From positions 94,807-158,806 of the forward strand of contig NZ_AXAU01000018.1 of assembly GCF_000472965.1 (NCBI RefSeq): a stretch of 64,000 nt of DNA, in the 5' to 3' direction. Below, piece by piece: positions 55,831 through 64,000 of the stretch. The stretch is from Bradyrhizobium murdochi (GTDB lineage: Bacteria; Pseudomonadota; Alphaproteobacteria; Rhizobiales; Xanthobacteraceae). Made by a program: the position numbers and the translations under genes. A model generated the notes under the pieces. It was given only the letters and a program-made list of their open reading frames with translations, ran no database searches and had not been told where the DNA came from. Positions within the stretch are counted from its first letter, which is position 1, and every line of letters begins with the position of its first letter.

Positions 55831-56097
55831 TCACTTCATCTCATCCAGCAGCCTCCACGCTTCACCCAACAACGACCGTATCTGCCTTCGCTCGGCGATC
55901 GCATCCCTGGTGAACAGGCCGTGCTTGCCCGCGTTCTGGTTTGCCTTTGGGGCGCCGGATCGGGGTGCGCCGCCGTGCATGCGACAGCGCTTTTTGCCGT
56001 GCACCGTCGGTGAGCGGCACGCGCCACTGGCGCGGGTTTTGGCGCCACAACGTGGGCTCGCCAGCATCGGGCCGGTATTGCGGAGGTGGCCGCTCAT
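55831..56097 (-). CDS. HGGxSTG-type small conserved protein
   Basis: 88 residues from ATG at 56097, overlapping the stop of the upstream gene by 4 bp. Contains PRCGAKTRASGACRSPTVHG followed by KKRCRMHGGAPRSGAPKANQ and a helical C-terminus. The Cys/His pattern suggests zinc binding. Similar small proteins recur in multiple copies in Bradyrhizobium-like genomes. Function unknown. A broken second copy is at 54765-54960. Confidence 0.75.
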   Translation of the reverse strand: MSGHLRNTGPMLASPRCGAKTRASGACRSPTVHGKKRCRMHGGAPRSGAPKANQNAGKHGLFTRDAIAERRQIRSLLGEAWRLLDEMK

Positions 56098-56756
56098 GCC
56101 TGTGCTTCCCGCTTGTAACAAGCGGAAGCGGGCCGTCGCCTGGAGCCCGCGGCCTTGGGCGAATTCCGCGCCGCGGATGCCTCGTTCTTGTCGGCTACGA
56201 TCACGCGCGCATGCTGCGTGACGTTGCCGACAATGGCCTTGCCGCCATCCCCGACCGACACGTTTTGCACGGTGATGGCGGGCTCGCCTTGGCTCCGATA
56301 GCGGTTGAGCGCCTCGATCTGGGCGGGAAACGTGCGGGCGAGCCGGCCCAACGCGCGCGCGGCGCTGTCGTGCTGAGCGAGATCGTCCGCATTCGCAAGG
56401 TGATGGGCGCACCGCATCGCCATCACATGAACCGAAACCATCTGCGCCACCAGCATGGCCTCGACGGAATCCCGGGGGCGAATGCTCTTCACCATCGAAA
56501 TCATGAAGGAGAGGTTGACCTCGTCGGGACTCTCGCCGCTCACGCTGGCCTTTACCAGTTGCCGGAGGATGCCATGCATCGCTTCGCGATCGGCAACCCC
56601 GAGCGCATTCACCATGAGCTGTTCGCCGAGCTGTTGATCTGGATGGTCAATGGAGAAGCCGTGCGACAGAAGCTTGATCCGCGGGGCTGCGGCAGCGTCG
56701 GTCTGGTCGGTTGCGGCGATCGCCGTTGGCACAGTGATATCAGGAGCGGTGTTCAT
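56094..56756 (-). CDS. Conserved hypothetical protein paired with the HGGxSTG-type gene
   Basis: 220 residues from ATG at 56756 (a longer frame opens at 56801). Alanine-rich, helical. The core reads LSFMISMVKSIRPRDSVEAM and LVAQMVSVHVMAMRCAHHLA, followed by ARTFPAQIEALNRYRSQGEP and a conserved ITVQNVSVGDGGKAIVGNVT segment. No known enzymatic motif. Translationally coupled to the small HGGxSTG gene, with which it seems to form a repeated two-gene unit. Confidence 0.7.
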   Translation of the reverse strand: MNTAPDITVPTAIAATDQTDAAAAPRIKLLSHGFSIDHPDQQLGEQLMVNALGVADREAMHGILRQLVKASVSGESPDEVNLSFMISMVKSIRPRDSVEAMLVAQMVSVHVMAMRCAHHLANADDLAQHDSAARALGRLARTFPAQIEALNRYRSQGEPAITVQNVSVGDGGKAIVGNVTQHARVIVADKNEASAARNSPKAAGSRRRPASACYKREAQA

Positions 56757-56935
56757 GTCGAGATTCCTGGCAGGCGCGCGACAAGCGCGCGGTTCGGCCA
56801 CGCGCAGGCATCGTTCGCCGCGGCGGTCCGGTGCTTCAATTGTGGGTGGGGACTTTTGGGCTGCAATCGCAACGGACGCGTCCGCTATTGCGGGGCGACG
56901 GGCGCGTACAGGATTTCAGAATAATGAAAGAATGC

Positions 56936-57025
56936 CCCTGATTTGCCCGACGCGTCAAGTTGCTTTGTCGAATGCCGGCGGCCGCCTGCTACTTTGCATG
57001 GGGTTGTTTTCGATATTTTGGGAGC
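56936..57025 (+). repeat. Intergenic sequence resembling a widespread Bradyrhizobium repeat
   Basis: Begins CCCTGATTTGCCCGACGCGT and ends with GCATGGGGTTGTTTTCGATA and TTTTG. I recall this block from many Bradyrhizobium intergenic regions; only one copy is present in the window, so the call is from memory. Confidence 0.4.
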
Positions 57026-57218
57026 GCGCACCTTCCAAGGGGAGTTCTCCAGCGTCACCCGCAGTGATGGGGTTCACAAAAGCTCGACCCGTCCTACGCG
57101 CTCCTATTCTCAGTCGTCATTCCCATTCTTATGTATCTGTCGACAAGCACCAGCCCGACGTAACCGCGACATTGCAGGACCGCGATGCTGGTGAAACCAA
57201 CGACCAGGGAGTCGATCG

Positions 57219-57515
57219 ATGAGGTCCTTTCTGCTGCTTACGGCTGGTGGTCCATTGCTGGTCCTCACGTCCCACGAATCGCTGCACGATCCGAAGTTCC
57301 TGAGCAGGCTCAAAGCCAAGGGAATCGGCAAGTTCGTCGCCTTCGATGTGCCGCTTGATCTCGCAAAGGAGCGCTATGGCGGACATTTCCACGCGGTCGA
57401 GAGCGATTTGCACGAAACAGACGATCTGAGGATGCTCGATTACAATGGCCAGCGGATCTATCAACTGTTTCGTTTCGACGAACTCGGTGCCGCGATATTG
57501 CAAGAACAAACCTGA
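57219..57515 (+). CDS. Small conserved hypothetical protein
   Basis: 98 residues, ATG at 57219 with GGGAG eight bases upstream. It starts MRSFLLLTAGGPLLVLTSHE and contains FLSRLKAKGIGKFVAFDVPL. It looks soluble and compact, with a C-terminal FDELGAAILQEQT. No enzymatic motif recognised. It stands alone between the HGGxSTG unit and the penicillin-binding protein operon. A short dyad overlapping its stop (AAACCTG/CAGGTTT) may act as a weak terminator. Confidence 0.65.
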   Translation: MRSFLLLTAGGPLLVLTSHESLHDPKFLSRLKAKGIGKFVAFDVPLDLAKERYGGHFHAVESDLHETDDLRMLDYNGQRIYQLFRFDELGAAILQEQT

Positions 57516-57581
57516 GGCAGGTTTGATCGCGCAAGATGCGCGTGAGGCGCCAGTCTAGTTCTACTGCGTCACAGCGCTCAA

Positions 57582-57684
57582 CCCTCATCCTGAGGAGCCC
57601 GCGGAGCGGGCGTCTCGAAGGATGTAGGCCACAGACGGGGCCTCATGGTTCGAGACGCGCTTTCGCGCTCCTCACCATGAGGGG
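57582..57684. repeat. Intergenic palindromic repeat common in Bradyrhizobium-type genomes
   Basis: About 103 bp from CCCTCATCCTGAGGAGCCCG to CTCCTCACCATGAGGG. Internal dyads GTCTCGAAGGAT and GGTTCGAGACGCGC can form a long cruciform. Recognised from memory as a multi-copy intergenic element. It lies between converging genes and may serve as a bidirectional transcription end. Confidence 0.7.
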
Positions 57685-57716
57685 CTAGTACTAACTAGTT
57701 CGCGCGCGCGATCTGC

Positions 57717-58724
57717 TCATTCCCGCTCCATGATCTCGGCGATCGCCTTGATGCGGCTTCTGGCGTATTTCGGCAGGCCGGCGCTCAGCGAATCGCCGCT
57801 GTTGAAGGAGCTGTTGCCCATGAGCAGTTGCGCGGGCACGAGGTTTCGCAGCATCGGCGTATTGCTGTATTCCTTTTGCTTGTTCAGCACGTCGTTCCTG
57901 ACCGCAATCAGGATGTAGACCGTCGCGATGGCGGCTTCCCGCTCGGTCGGATGCTGTTGCAGAACCGCAAGCAGCTTGCCGAACTGGATGACCTGGTTGA
58001 CCCAAAAGATGTTCTGCTCGAGCGCGCTGGTGACTGTGGAGTCGAGCCCGGTCAAGCTCGGCAGCTCGGCAAGGTGCGGCTGCGTGACCAGCATGATCTC
58101 ACTCTGGAACGCGATGAAATCCGGAATCGGCTTTTTGCTCTCCTCGCGCAGCTTGTTGGCAAGCTGAATCCCTGCCGGAATTTTTCCTTCGAACATGTAG
58201 CGGGACTGCACACAAACCGCCTTCGCGTCCTCGCACCAGCGGCGATCCGGCGGACGGTTGTGCGCAGCGCCTGCGTCCTTGTTGGGAACAGCATCGCTCG
58301 CCGTGATCGGCCGGTGCTTGACTGCCTGATCGATCTGCTCGAGGAACGCGACATTCGCATATCGCGACAGATCCAATGCCGCTGCCGGCTTTGGAAGTCG
58401 AAACCGCGCCTCCGCCTGGTAGACCGAGAGCTTCAGCTTCGTTTGTTGCTTGAGCGTGGGCTCAACGAAGCTCGGGAAGAGCGAGAGGAAGCGCCGCTGA
58501 ACCGGACGTGAGCGGGCCCAATCGTCGAAAGCAATAAGCCCGGTCGAGGAATCGGCGAGCTTGTCGTTGCGTTGGTCGGCGAAGATGACCGTGCGCGGTT
58601 TGATCTGTGCGATCGGAACGCTGGCGGCTGCGGGCACGTCCTCCACCTGGAATTCCTGCGCGGCCGCGCTCGTGCAAGTGGCCACGCAGGCGGCGATCAG
58701 GACAGCGGCACGGTGGAGGCTCAT
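57717..58724 (-). CDS. Secreted hypothetical protein coupled to the penicillin-binding protein
   Basis: 335 residues from ATG at 58724; a TTG at 58736 would overlap the preceding stop. A Sec signal peptide is clear (LHRAAVLIAACVATCTSAAA, cleavage near AAAQE). The mature part is soluble and helical, with two cysteines near WCEDAKAVCVQSRYMFEG that may form a disulphide. No enzymatic motif recognised. It is directly downstream of the class A PBP gene, so it is likely a periplasmic partner of envelope synthesis; that is inference. Confidence 0.65.
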   Translation of the reverse strand: MSLHRAAVLIAACVATCTSAAAQEFQVEDVPAAASVPIAQIKPRTVIFADQRNDKLADSSTGLIAFDDWARSRPVQRRFLSLFPSFVEPTLKQQTKLKLSVYQAEARFRLPKPAAALDLSRYANVAFLEQIDQAVKHRPITASDAVPNKDAGAAHNRPPDRRWCEDAKAVCVQSRYMFEGKIPAGIQLANKLREESKKPIPDFIAFQSEIMLVTQPHLAELPSLTGLDSTVTSALEQNIFWVNQVIQFGKLLAVLQQHPTEREAAIATVYILIAVRNDVLNKQKEYSNTPMLRNLVPAQLLMGNSSFNSGDSLSAGLPKYARSRIKAIAEIMERE

Positions 58725-58732
58725 GGCAATGC

Positions 58733-61609
58733 TCAATTCAGCCGCCGCCAGAAATAATCGGGATCGACTCGGAGCGGCGGTCGCGGGAGGCGGTCCTCGT
58801 CATCGGGATATCCGCGCCAGGAGGGATATTCGCGCGGACCAAGACGCCAGTTCGGGAATGGAAAGGGTAGCCGGTTATCGCCGTAAAGGCGGTTGCCGTA
58901 GGACCACTGCTGGAATGGCCCGTCGTCTTCGTCACGACCGCCGCGATAGGTGTAGCTTTCTGCACGCGAGACGATCCGAAATTGCGTATCATCAATTCTG
59001 CCCGCCGGATCTCTCTTGAGGTACTCGGTGAACGCGCGCCCGGAGCCGGCCGGTACAGGATCGCCGGTATGAGGATCGATCGACAGAGTAGCGAGCTGGC
59101 GCATGGCTTCGCGCGAAGGGCCGTTCAACGCCGTCTTGGGAGCGTGCAGCTCCCAAGCTGCCTGCACGATCGGCTCGAACATCGGCAGCGCCACTTTTCC
59201 CCCGGTCTGGCCGGGCCCAAGGGTGCGGCGCCCGCCGTCGCTGTTGTCATAGCCGACCCAGATGGCGACGGTGACGTCATTTGTGAAACCGACGAACCAG
59301 GCATCGGCCGAATTATCGGTGGTGCCAGTCTTGCCGCCGACATAGGGCGAGAGATGCTTCGCCGCGCGCGCGGTCCCGCGCGCGAGCACGCCCTGCAGCA
59401 TTGATTTCAACTGGTAAAACGATGCGCGGTCGGCGGAGCCGATCCAGTCCACCGCATGCGGATCGTGCCGGTAGATTGCGCGGCCGTCCTGTTCGATCGT
59501 TTCGATCGCGTGGGGCTGGGGCCGTGCGCCTTCGTTGGCGATCGCTGCATAGAACGCCGCAAGGTCGATGAGCCGCACGGTTTGGGCACCGAGCACGAAC
59601 GGGTAGTAGCGCATGCAGTCTTTGTAGAGTTGCGCTTCCATCGCGAGCTCGCAGACTCGGTCGAGGCCTCGCTCGGCGCTGTCGTCGAGGCCGGTCGCGA
59701 GCAGTTGCGCGGTGGCGAGATTCCGGGAGTTTTCCAGCGCACGCCGCAGTGTAATGGCGCCCGAAGCGCCACCGTCGTAGTTCTTCGGCGACCAGAAACC
59801 GCGCTGGCGCGCGTAGCCCGTCGAGCCGATCGGTGCCAGCGTAATGGGTTCGTCCATCACCAGCGTGTTGGGCTGCAATCCCTTCCGAAGAGCGGCGAGG
59901 TAGGTCAGCGGCTTCAAGGTCGAGCCAGGTTGCCGCAAGCTCTGGACGACGCGGTTGAGCTGACTTGCCGGATACGAAAACCCGCCCGCCATCGCGAGAA
60001 TGCGGCCGCTTTCGTTCCCGAGCACGAGCGCCGCTCCCTGTACGGTCGGTCGAATGCGCAGATCGGCACGCGCCGCCTGCTTACCCTTGTGCTTACCCTT
60101 GGCTTCGCGCACCTGCACATAGACCACGTCGTACGGCTTGAGACCGCGCCCGATCGCGGCGCTCCAGGTGTTCAGCGGCAGGATGCTTCCGTCGGTCAGA
60201 CCGACGTTGATCGCATGGCCGCGCTTGCCGCGCGTATTCTCTAGTACGACCGCCGATTGCCAGTGAACGTCATAGAGAGGCAGCCGCGTCGCCTTCAACG
60301 CCACGAGCCAAGCTGGCTCCGTGATCCTCACGTCAGCCGCCCTCAGACGGACAGCATCGGAAATGTTCGCCTCGGGTCCCTCAAATTTGTAACGACCGGT
60401 GTTCAGCTCGTATCGCGCGAGGCCCTCCTGCAAAGTCGCTTCGACGACGCGCTGCAAGGCCGAGTTGACGGTCGAGCGCACCGTGTAGGAGGAATTGGTG
60501 AGATTATCGAGGCCCGCGACCGCTTTAGCCTCGCGGGCAATGTGATCGACGAAGTGAAAGCCGAAGTCCCGGCGCGTCGGCCGGTACTCGACGAGCTGCG
60601 GAAATACTGCTTGCGCCGAGGCGGCGTCGATCATGGCGTCGTCCTGCATGCGGCCCAGCACGTAGGTAAGGCGCTCGCGCGCGCGCTCAGGGTGGTGGTC
60701 GGGATTGAAGTAGTTCGGCCCCTTGGCGAGCCCGGCGAGCAGCGCGCCCTCCACTGCGGAGAGCGCCTTGGCTGGTTTGCCGAAGTAGCTGCGCGCCGCC
60801 ATCTCGATGCCCCAGGCTCCGCGCCCGAGATAAATCGAGTTGAGATAGAGCTCGAGGATTTCCGCCTTGGTCAGGACGCGCTCCATCCGCGAGGCAACGA
60901 TCATCTCACGCAATTTTCTTTCGTAAGTGACGTCGTTGCCCACCAGCAGGTTCTTGGCGACCTGCTGCGTAATGGTCGAGCCGCCCTGCGGCCGACCCGG
61001 CTTCGTGAAGTTGCCGATGAAGGCGCGGACCAGTCCGCGCTCGTCAAGGCCGCTGTGTTGAAAGAAGCGCTTGTCCTCGGCGGCGATGAATGCGTTGCGC
61101 ACCGCCTCCGGGATATCCGCAGGCTTGACCCAGATGCGGCGATTGTTCGGCGCGTAAATCTCGGCAACGCGCTCGCTCTTGTTATCGAGAATTACGCTGG
61201 TGCCGGGAAGCCTGAGCTGTTTAAGCTGCTCGGCGTCGGGCAGATCCCTGGCCGCGCTGTTGTAGAAAGCGATGACCTGACCGAGATCGACCGGAGATCC
61301 TTCCACTTTTTCGACTTTGCAGAACTCCCGGTAGGCCACGTGGAGATCGGCCAGATTGAGTCCTTTGAGCGCCTTGATCTCGCCGCTCAACGCCTCCTTG
61401 TCATCCATGGCAGTGGCAATCAGATCGTCCAGGTTGATGTCCTCGATGTCGAAAGCCTTGCGCATGTGGGCGCAGCCGGCACTCAAAAGCTGCGCCACCT
61501 CGGAGCGGTCGCGCACCGCATCGAACTCCGTCTTGACCCCATCCGGCCGGGTAGTGACCTGGCTGAAGGCAAGCGCCGTGGCGAAGATCTTGATCAGAAT
61601 CGAGTCCAT
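58733..61609 (-). CDS. Class A penicillin-binding protein (glycosyltransferase/transpeptidase)
   Basis: 958 residues. The N-terminus has only a short hydrophobic stretch. The GT51 domain shows the catalytic Glu in FIAAEDKRFFQHSGLDERGL (about 173-192) and GGSTITQQVAKNLLVG. The transpeptidase domain carries SxxK in QPGSTLKPLTYLAAL (about 560), SxN in ALENSRNLA and KTG in VGGKTGTTDNSADAW. It polymerises and cross-links peptidoglycan outside the cytoplasmic membrane. A proline- and Arg/Asp-rich C-terminal tail of about 90 residues extends beyond the usual fold. Annotated as PBP1A-family. Confidence 0.9.
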   Translation of the reverse strand: MDSILIKIFATALAFSQVTTRPDGVKTEFDAVRDRSEVAQLLSAGCAHMRKAFDIEDINLDDLIATAMDDKEALSGEIKALKGLNLADLHVAYREFCKVEKVEGSPVDLGQVIAFYNSAARDLPDAEQLKQLRLPGTSVILDNKSERVAEIYAPNNRRIWVKPADIPEAVRNAFIAAEDKRFFQHSGLDERGLVRAFIGNFTKPGRPQGGSTITQQVAKNLLVGNDVTYERKLREMIVASRMERVLTKAEILELYLNSIYLGRGAWGIEMAARSYFGKPAKALSAVEGALLAGLAKGPNYFNPDHHPERARERLTYVLGRMQDDAMIDAASAQAVFPQLVEYRPTRRDFGFHFVDHIAREAKAVAGLDNLTNSSYTVRSTVNSALQRVVEATLQEGLARYELNTGRYKFEGPEANISDAVRLRAADVRITEPAWLVALKATRLPLYDVHWQSAVVLENTRGKRGHAINVGLTDGSILPLNTWSAAIGRGLKPYDVVYVQVREAKGKHKGKQAARADLRIRPTVQGAALVLGNESGRILAMAGGFSYPASQLNRVVQSLRQPGSTLKPLTYLAALRKGLQPNTLVMDEPITLAPIGSTGYARQRGFWSPKNYDGGASGAITLRRALENSRNLATAQLLATGLDDSAERGLDRVCELAMEAQLYKDCMRYYPFVLGAQTVRLIDLAAFYAAIANEGARPQPHAIETIEQDGRAIYRHDPHAVDWIGSADRASFYQLKSMLQGVLARGTARAAKHLSPYVGGKTGTTDNSADAWFVGFTNDVTVAIWVGYDNSDGGRRTLGPGQTGGKVALPMFEPIVQAAWELHAPKTALNGPSREAMRQLATLSIDPHTGDPVPAGSGRAFTEYLKRDPAGRIDDTQFRIVSRAESYTYRGGRDEDDGPFQQWSYGNRLYGDNRLPFPFPNWRLGPREYPSWRGYPDDEDRLPRPPLRVDPDYFWRRLN

Positions 61610-61990
61610 GACCTGCCGACGGTCAAAAACACCGCCTCCGTAAGGTCCCTTTTTGTAGGACAGTATTTAAACAAGGCTGTTTTGCGGAAAAAGTTCCCGC
61701 TAGCTCGCTTTGGCCGCGGAGAGATGCCGGTCATTCAGGAAAGACAGTGGGGGACCTCAGGTACCGCCGGTCACGGCGATGCGCATGTCGGGATTAGTCC
61801 TTCGAGCTACCTCGACAACATCCGGTCGGCCCAAGCCATTGCCGCCGATTGCATCGGCAACGAAGAGATCATCTACGGCTGAGCGCAGCCATGCGATGGC
61901 GTGCCCCGCCGCTTCTCCGGCACCGCTCCCGGCCGCGGAACCAACGCTGCGGCCAATGCGTTTTAGAAGCTCAGCATTGGCAGCGTACTC
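61610..61990. other. Intergenic region between divergent genes; no gene recognised
   Basis: Should hold the promoters of the PBP operon (minus) and of the 61991 gene (plus). A minus-strand stretch ending near 61760 faintly resembles the end of a response-regulator receiver domain, but I do not consider it sufficient. Confidence 0.4.
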
Positions 61991-62569
61991 ATGAATGCCT
62001 TTTTTAATGCCTTTTTTCCGGTCGTGCTTGCCGCGGCGCTCCTCAGCGCCACCATCGCCACGATGCCTGCGGATGCTGCTCCTCGAAAAAAGAAGACCAC
62101 CGTCCCCCCTGCAGCTAGCGTCACTCAGCCACCCACGGACAGATTTTTGGCCTGCGACGTTCGGGTGCGAGACTATCTTCGCGAAGGCGGAGCCGTGATA
62201 CGGGTCACCAAGATCGAAGTGGATGATGCCCGACTGCAGTTGAACATTCATCATGAGTACGGAGAGGCGGGCAGGTCGTCTCGAAAATACCTGCGCGGGG
62301 ACAGTGAAGAGGAAATGCGCAAAAATCTGCGCGGAATACTGGATGAGTTCGCGGCGGCAGCGAAGGCCGCAGCGGCCGGTCGCGCGTGGTATGTGATCGC
62401 TGCTCGCAAGGTCATGCCGGACCTCCGCGAGGGTTCGGGCGAGAACACAAGCCCGTGGACAGCCATTGTCCTCGCGGATTTCGACGGAAAATGCAGACCC
62501 ATCACGTTCTATCAGTCTATCGATCGAAGCAAGCTCGATCCTGAAGTGAGCAAGAAATTGGATGAGTGA
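61991..62569 (+). CDS. Secreted hypothetical protein
   Basis: 192 residues. A Sec signal peptide (FFNAFFPVVLAAALLSATIA) with cleavage near PADAA, then a proline/lysine-rich linker and a compact domain. Recognisable segments are CDVRVRDYLREGGAVIRVTK and LNIHHEYGEAG, followed by AGRAWYVIAARKVMPDL. Two cysteines (ACDV and GKCRP) could form a disulphide. No family recognised. Confidence 0.65.
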   Translation: MNAFFNAFFPVVLAAALLSATIATMPADAAPRKKKTTVPPAASVTQPPTDRFLACDVRVRDYLREGGAVIRVTKIEVDDARLQLNIHHEYGEAGRSSRKYLRGDSEEEMRKNLRGILDEFAAAAKAAAAGRAWYVIAARKVMPDLREGSGENTSPWTAIVLADFDGKCRPITFYQSIDRSKLDPEVSKKLDE

Positions 62570-62639
62570 AGTTTTGCACTTGAGTTGGTCTGCGTGATCT
62601 GCGTCCTCGGGATCGAAGCAAGTCGCGATCCTCCACCGC

Positions 62640-63440
62640 CTAAGGTCGTCTGCAGGTCGCGAGATGCGCCGATATGCCGAAAGCAAGCCCATCGGCCGTG
62701 AGATAGCGAGCGAAGATTATTTCCGCCTCTGCCAGGATGCGATTGATCTGCGGCTCCGGCAGCACAACTCCCATCACGGGCAGCCACCCCCTGAGTTCCG
62801 CCTCTACGAATTCGCGTATGTTGGGAAACCGTGCTGTGCCGGTACAGGTCGTAAGATCTACAAAGCTGGCTCCGGCACCCTTGAACAACACGGCGAGCCC
62901 CTGCCTGTCACCCAGCACAAACGGTGCGCGAAGCGCGTCACCGGCGGGCTTTCCGGCGACGTGATCCAGCAGGTCCACGAGGGCAGCGAATGCGGGGGCG
63001 TGCTCGATGACATCCCAAACTGCGACCGCGCACCTGCCGCCAGGCACCATCACGCGCAGCATCTCCCGGACTGCTTTGTCGCGATCCGAAAAGAACATCA
63101 AGCCGAATTGACACACGACGACATCAAACGAACGATCCGGAAACGGCAGCGCCTCGGCCGCTCCATCGCGCCAGTCGATGCCGGGCGCTAGGTCTCGCGC
63201 CACGGCCAGCATTCCTGCGTTTGGATCGAGTCCGGCGACACGAGCTGAGCTTTCGGTCCGCCTTGCCGCCTCGCGCGCCAGAACGCCGGTGCCGCAGGCA
63301 ACGTCCAGAACGCGATCGCCGCGCTCAATCCTGGCAGCATCTGCCACCATCGGCGCCCATTGCTGAAAGAGTGCCGGAACGAACAGTGCCTCGTAGGTCC
63401 TCGCAGCGTCGATCAAGGTTTGCGAATCAGGTGAGGTCAT
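62640..63440 (-). CDS. Class I SAM-dependent methyltransferase (Methyltransf_11-like)
   Basis: 266 residues from ATG at 63440, preceded by GAGGTGACACG; a longer frame opens at 63599. Motif I RVLDVACGTGVLAREAA (about 45-61), then ARVAGLDPNAGML, post-II SFDVVVCQFGLMFF (about 105-118) and VPGGRCAVAVWD. UbiE-like small-molecule methyltransferase; substrate unknown. The stop at 62640 is intact. Confidence 0.88.
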   Translation of the reverse strand: MTSPDSQTLIDAARTYEALFVPALFQQWAPMVADAARIERGDRVLDVACGTGVLAREAARRTESSARVAGLDPNAGMLAVARDLAPGIDWRDGAAEALPFPDRSFDVVVCQFGLMFFSDRDKAVREMLRVMVPGGRCAVAVWDVIEHAPAFAALVDLLDHVAGKPAGDALRAPFVLGDRQGLAVLFKGAGASFVDLTTCTGTARFPNIREFVEAELRGWLPVMGVVLPEPQINRILAEAEIIFARYLTADGLAFGISAHLATCRRP

Positions 63441-63528
63441 CGTGTCACCTCGCGCAAAAGCAAACTGGTGCTGGAAAGACGAAACGCTGCATGGTCGGGC
63501 AAGCTGATGCCTTGATCCGGGAGGCCTT

Positions 63529-63690
63529 TCACAACCCGGTATCGGGTTCGCTCGCCGACCAAGCTTCGACATCCTCGCGGAAGTCGCGTGGATCGGCAAG
63601 CACGATGGCGTGATCGAGCCCCGAAGGGTTCCGCTCCCGGATCACCACTGTAAGGGCACTCTGCCCCTCGTTCGGCGCCGGTCGAGCATC
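63529..63690 (-). pseudogene. C-terminal remnant of a gene next to the IS481 end
   Basis: A 53-residue frame on the minus strand ends at TGA 63531-63529. It reads DARPAPNEGQSALTVVIRER and then NPSGLDHAIVLADPRDFRED, with good codon use. An in-frame stop precedes it, no start codon fits well, and the IS481 element begins about 55 bp upstream. Most likely the tail of a gene broken by that insertion. Confidence 0.35.
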
Positions 63691-63746
63691 TCATCTCCAG
63701 AAGCATCTCGGCAGCGACGGTTTCGGTTTTGAGACGGCTGCCTAGA

Positions 63747-64000
63747 TGTGAGCTTTCAGGAGGTTGTCCATTCGGCCCTGACCGAGGAAGCTGAGGTTGC
63801 TGAAGCTTCAGATTCTGAGGGGAGAACCGAATGGACACCCATAAGAATGCGCCTCTGACACCGAAAGGTCGAGAGGCGATGGCGCGGAGCGTAGTCGACG
63901 GCGGGCTGAGCAAGGCCGCGGCCGGCCGTCAGTTCAACACCACAGCGAAGACGGTCGCCAAATGGGTCGAACGCTTCCGCGCGGAAGGTGTCGATGGTTT
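63747..64000 (+). mobile_element. IS481-family insertion sequence, left end (continues past window)
   Basis: The likely terminal inverted repeat starts TGTGAGCTTTCAGGAGGTTG at about 63747, 84 bp before the transposase start. The right end is outside the window. Confidence 0.75.
63831..64000 (+). CDS. IS481-family transposase, N-terminal part
   Basis: 56 codons to the window edge. It starts MDTHKNAPLTPKGREAMARS and continues VDGGLSKAAAGRQFNTTAKT, then VAKWVERFRAEGVDG. This is the typical helix-turn-helix N-terminus of IS481 transposases. The catalytic DDE domain lies outside the window. The ribosome-binding site GGGGAGAAC precedes the ATG. Confidence 0.88.
   Translation, partial: MDTHKNAPLTPKGREAMARSVVDGGLSKAAAGRQFNTTAKTVAKWVERFRAEGVDG

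Noticed and set aside
60257..61882. A 541-codon plus-strand frame opposite the penicillin-binding protein
   Set aside because: It is antisense to a clear GT51/transpeptidase gene and has no recognisable domain.
61757..62692. A 311-codon minus-strand frame whose end faintly resembles a response-regulator receiver
   Set aside because: Most of it is antisense to the secreted protein at 61991-62569, and the similarity is limited to about 35 residues without the conserved Lys/Thr context.

Overview
This 64-kb window comes from an alphaproteobacterial chromosome, most likely a Bradyrhizobium relative in the Hyphomicrobiales. The evidence is the high-GC codon use, a Tat-exported CUT1 sugar transporter, and intergenic palindromes at about 775-819 and 57582-57684 that I recognise as common in Bradyrhizobium and Rhodopseudomonas. 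The chromosomal backbone lies at the two ends: an rluD-type pseudouridine synthase, a small membrane protein and tRNA-Glu(CTC) on the left; an ABC sugar transporter, a class A penicillin-binding protein, a methyltransferase and the start of an IS481 element on the right.

Between them is a 48.3-kb genomic island integrated at tRNA-Glu. A 47-bp exact repeat of the tRNA 3' half is found at 1328-1374 (inside the intact tRNA) and again at 49644-49690. A tyrosine integrase (48137-49501, minus) begins about 140 bp inside the right copy. It is followed inward by the usual island housekeeping genes: a conserved hypothetical, an excisionase-type HTH and a larger HTH protein. The left edge carries scars of other events: a decayed tRNA-Ser-like sequence and a 3' fragment of tRNA-fMet.

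The island cargo falls into four blocks. (1) 2.7-17.5 kb is a complete BREX type 3 phage-defence operon (brxF, brxC/pglY, pglX, brxH, pglZ, brxA, all minus and mostly joined by 4-bp overlaps). A RecG-C/HATPase-type ATP-binding gene is inserted between brxC and pglX, and a small HTH gene stands at the head. (2) 18.3-19.7 kb is a VapBC45-like toxin-antitoxin pair. (3) 20.1-31.2 kb looks like a RiPP-type biosynthetic locus. It has a B12-dependent radical SAM maturase, a PpiC-related maturation protein, an FkbM methyltransferase, a JmjC/cupin hydroxylase, a pyruvyl transferase, a glycosyltransferase and a small exported protein. It also has a 1297-residue fusion that joins a PqqD-like peptide-recognition region to an FkbH/HAD domain, an acyl carrier protein and an AMP-forming ligase. 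(4) 31.3-41.9 kb is a second unusual set: an HD phosphohydrolase, a SPASM radical SAM protein, a nucleotidyltransferase, two paralogous radical SAM enzymes flanking a DegT aminotransferase, an unknown protein and an ATP-grasp/phosphohistidine dikinase without a PEP barrel. I cannot assign block 4 to a described pathway. Blocks 3 and 4 are the best candidates for something new.

Beyond the island, the right flank holds the sugar transporter operon (50.3-54.5 kb) and a VapBC pair lying between a frameshifted and an intact copy of an HGGxSTG-type gene. After these come cell-envelope genes and an IS481 end at the window border. Start codons were adjusted where a 4-bp overlap or a Shine-Dalgarno sequence favoured an internal start. 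Functional calls rest on motif recognition by eye, not on database searches.
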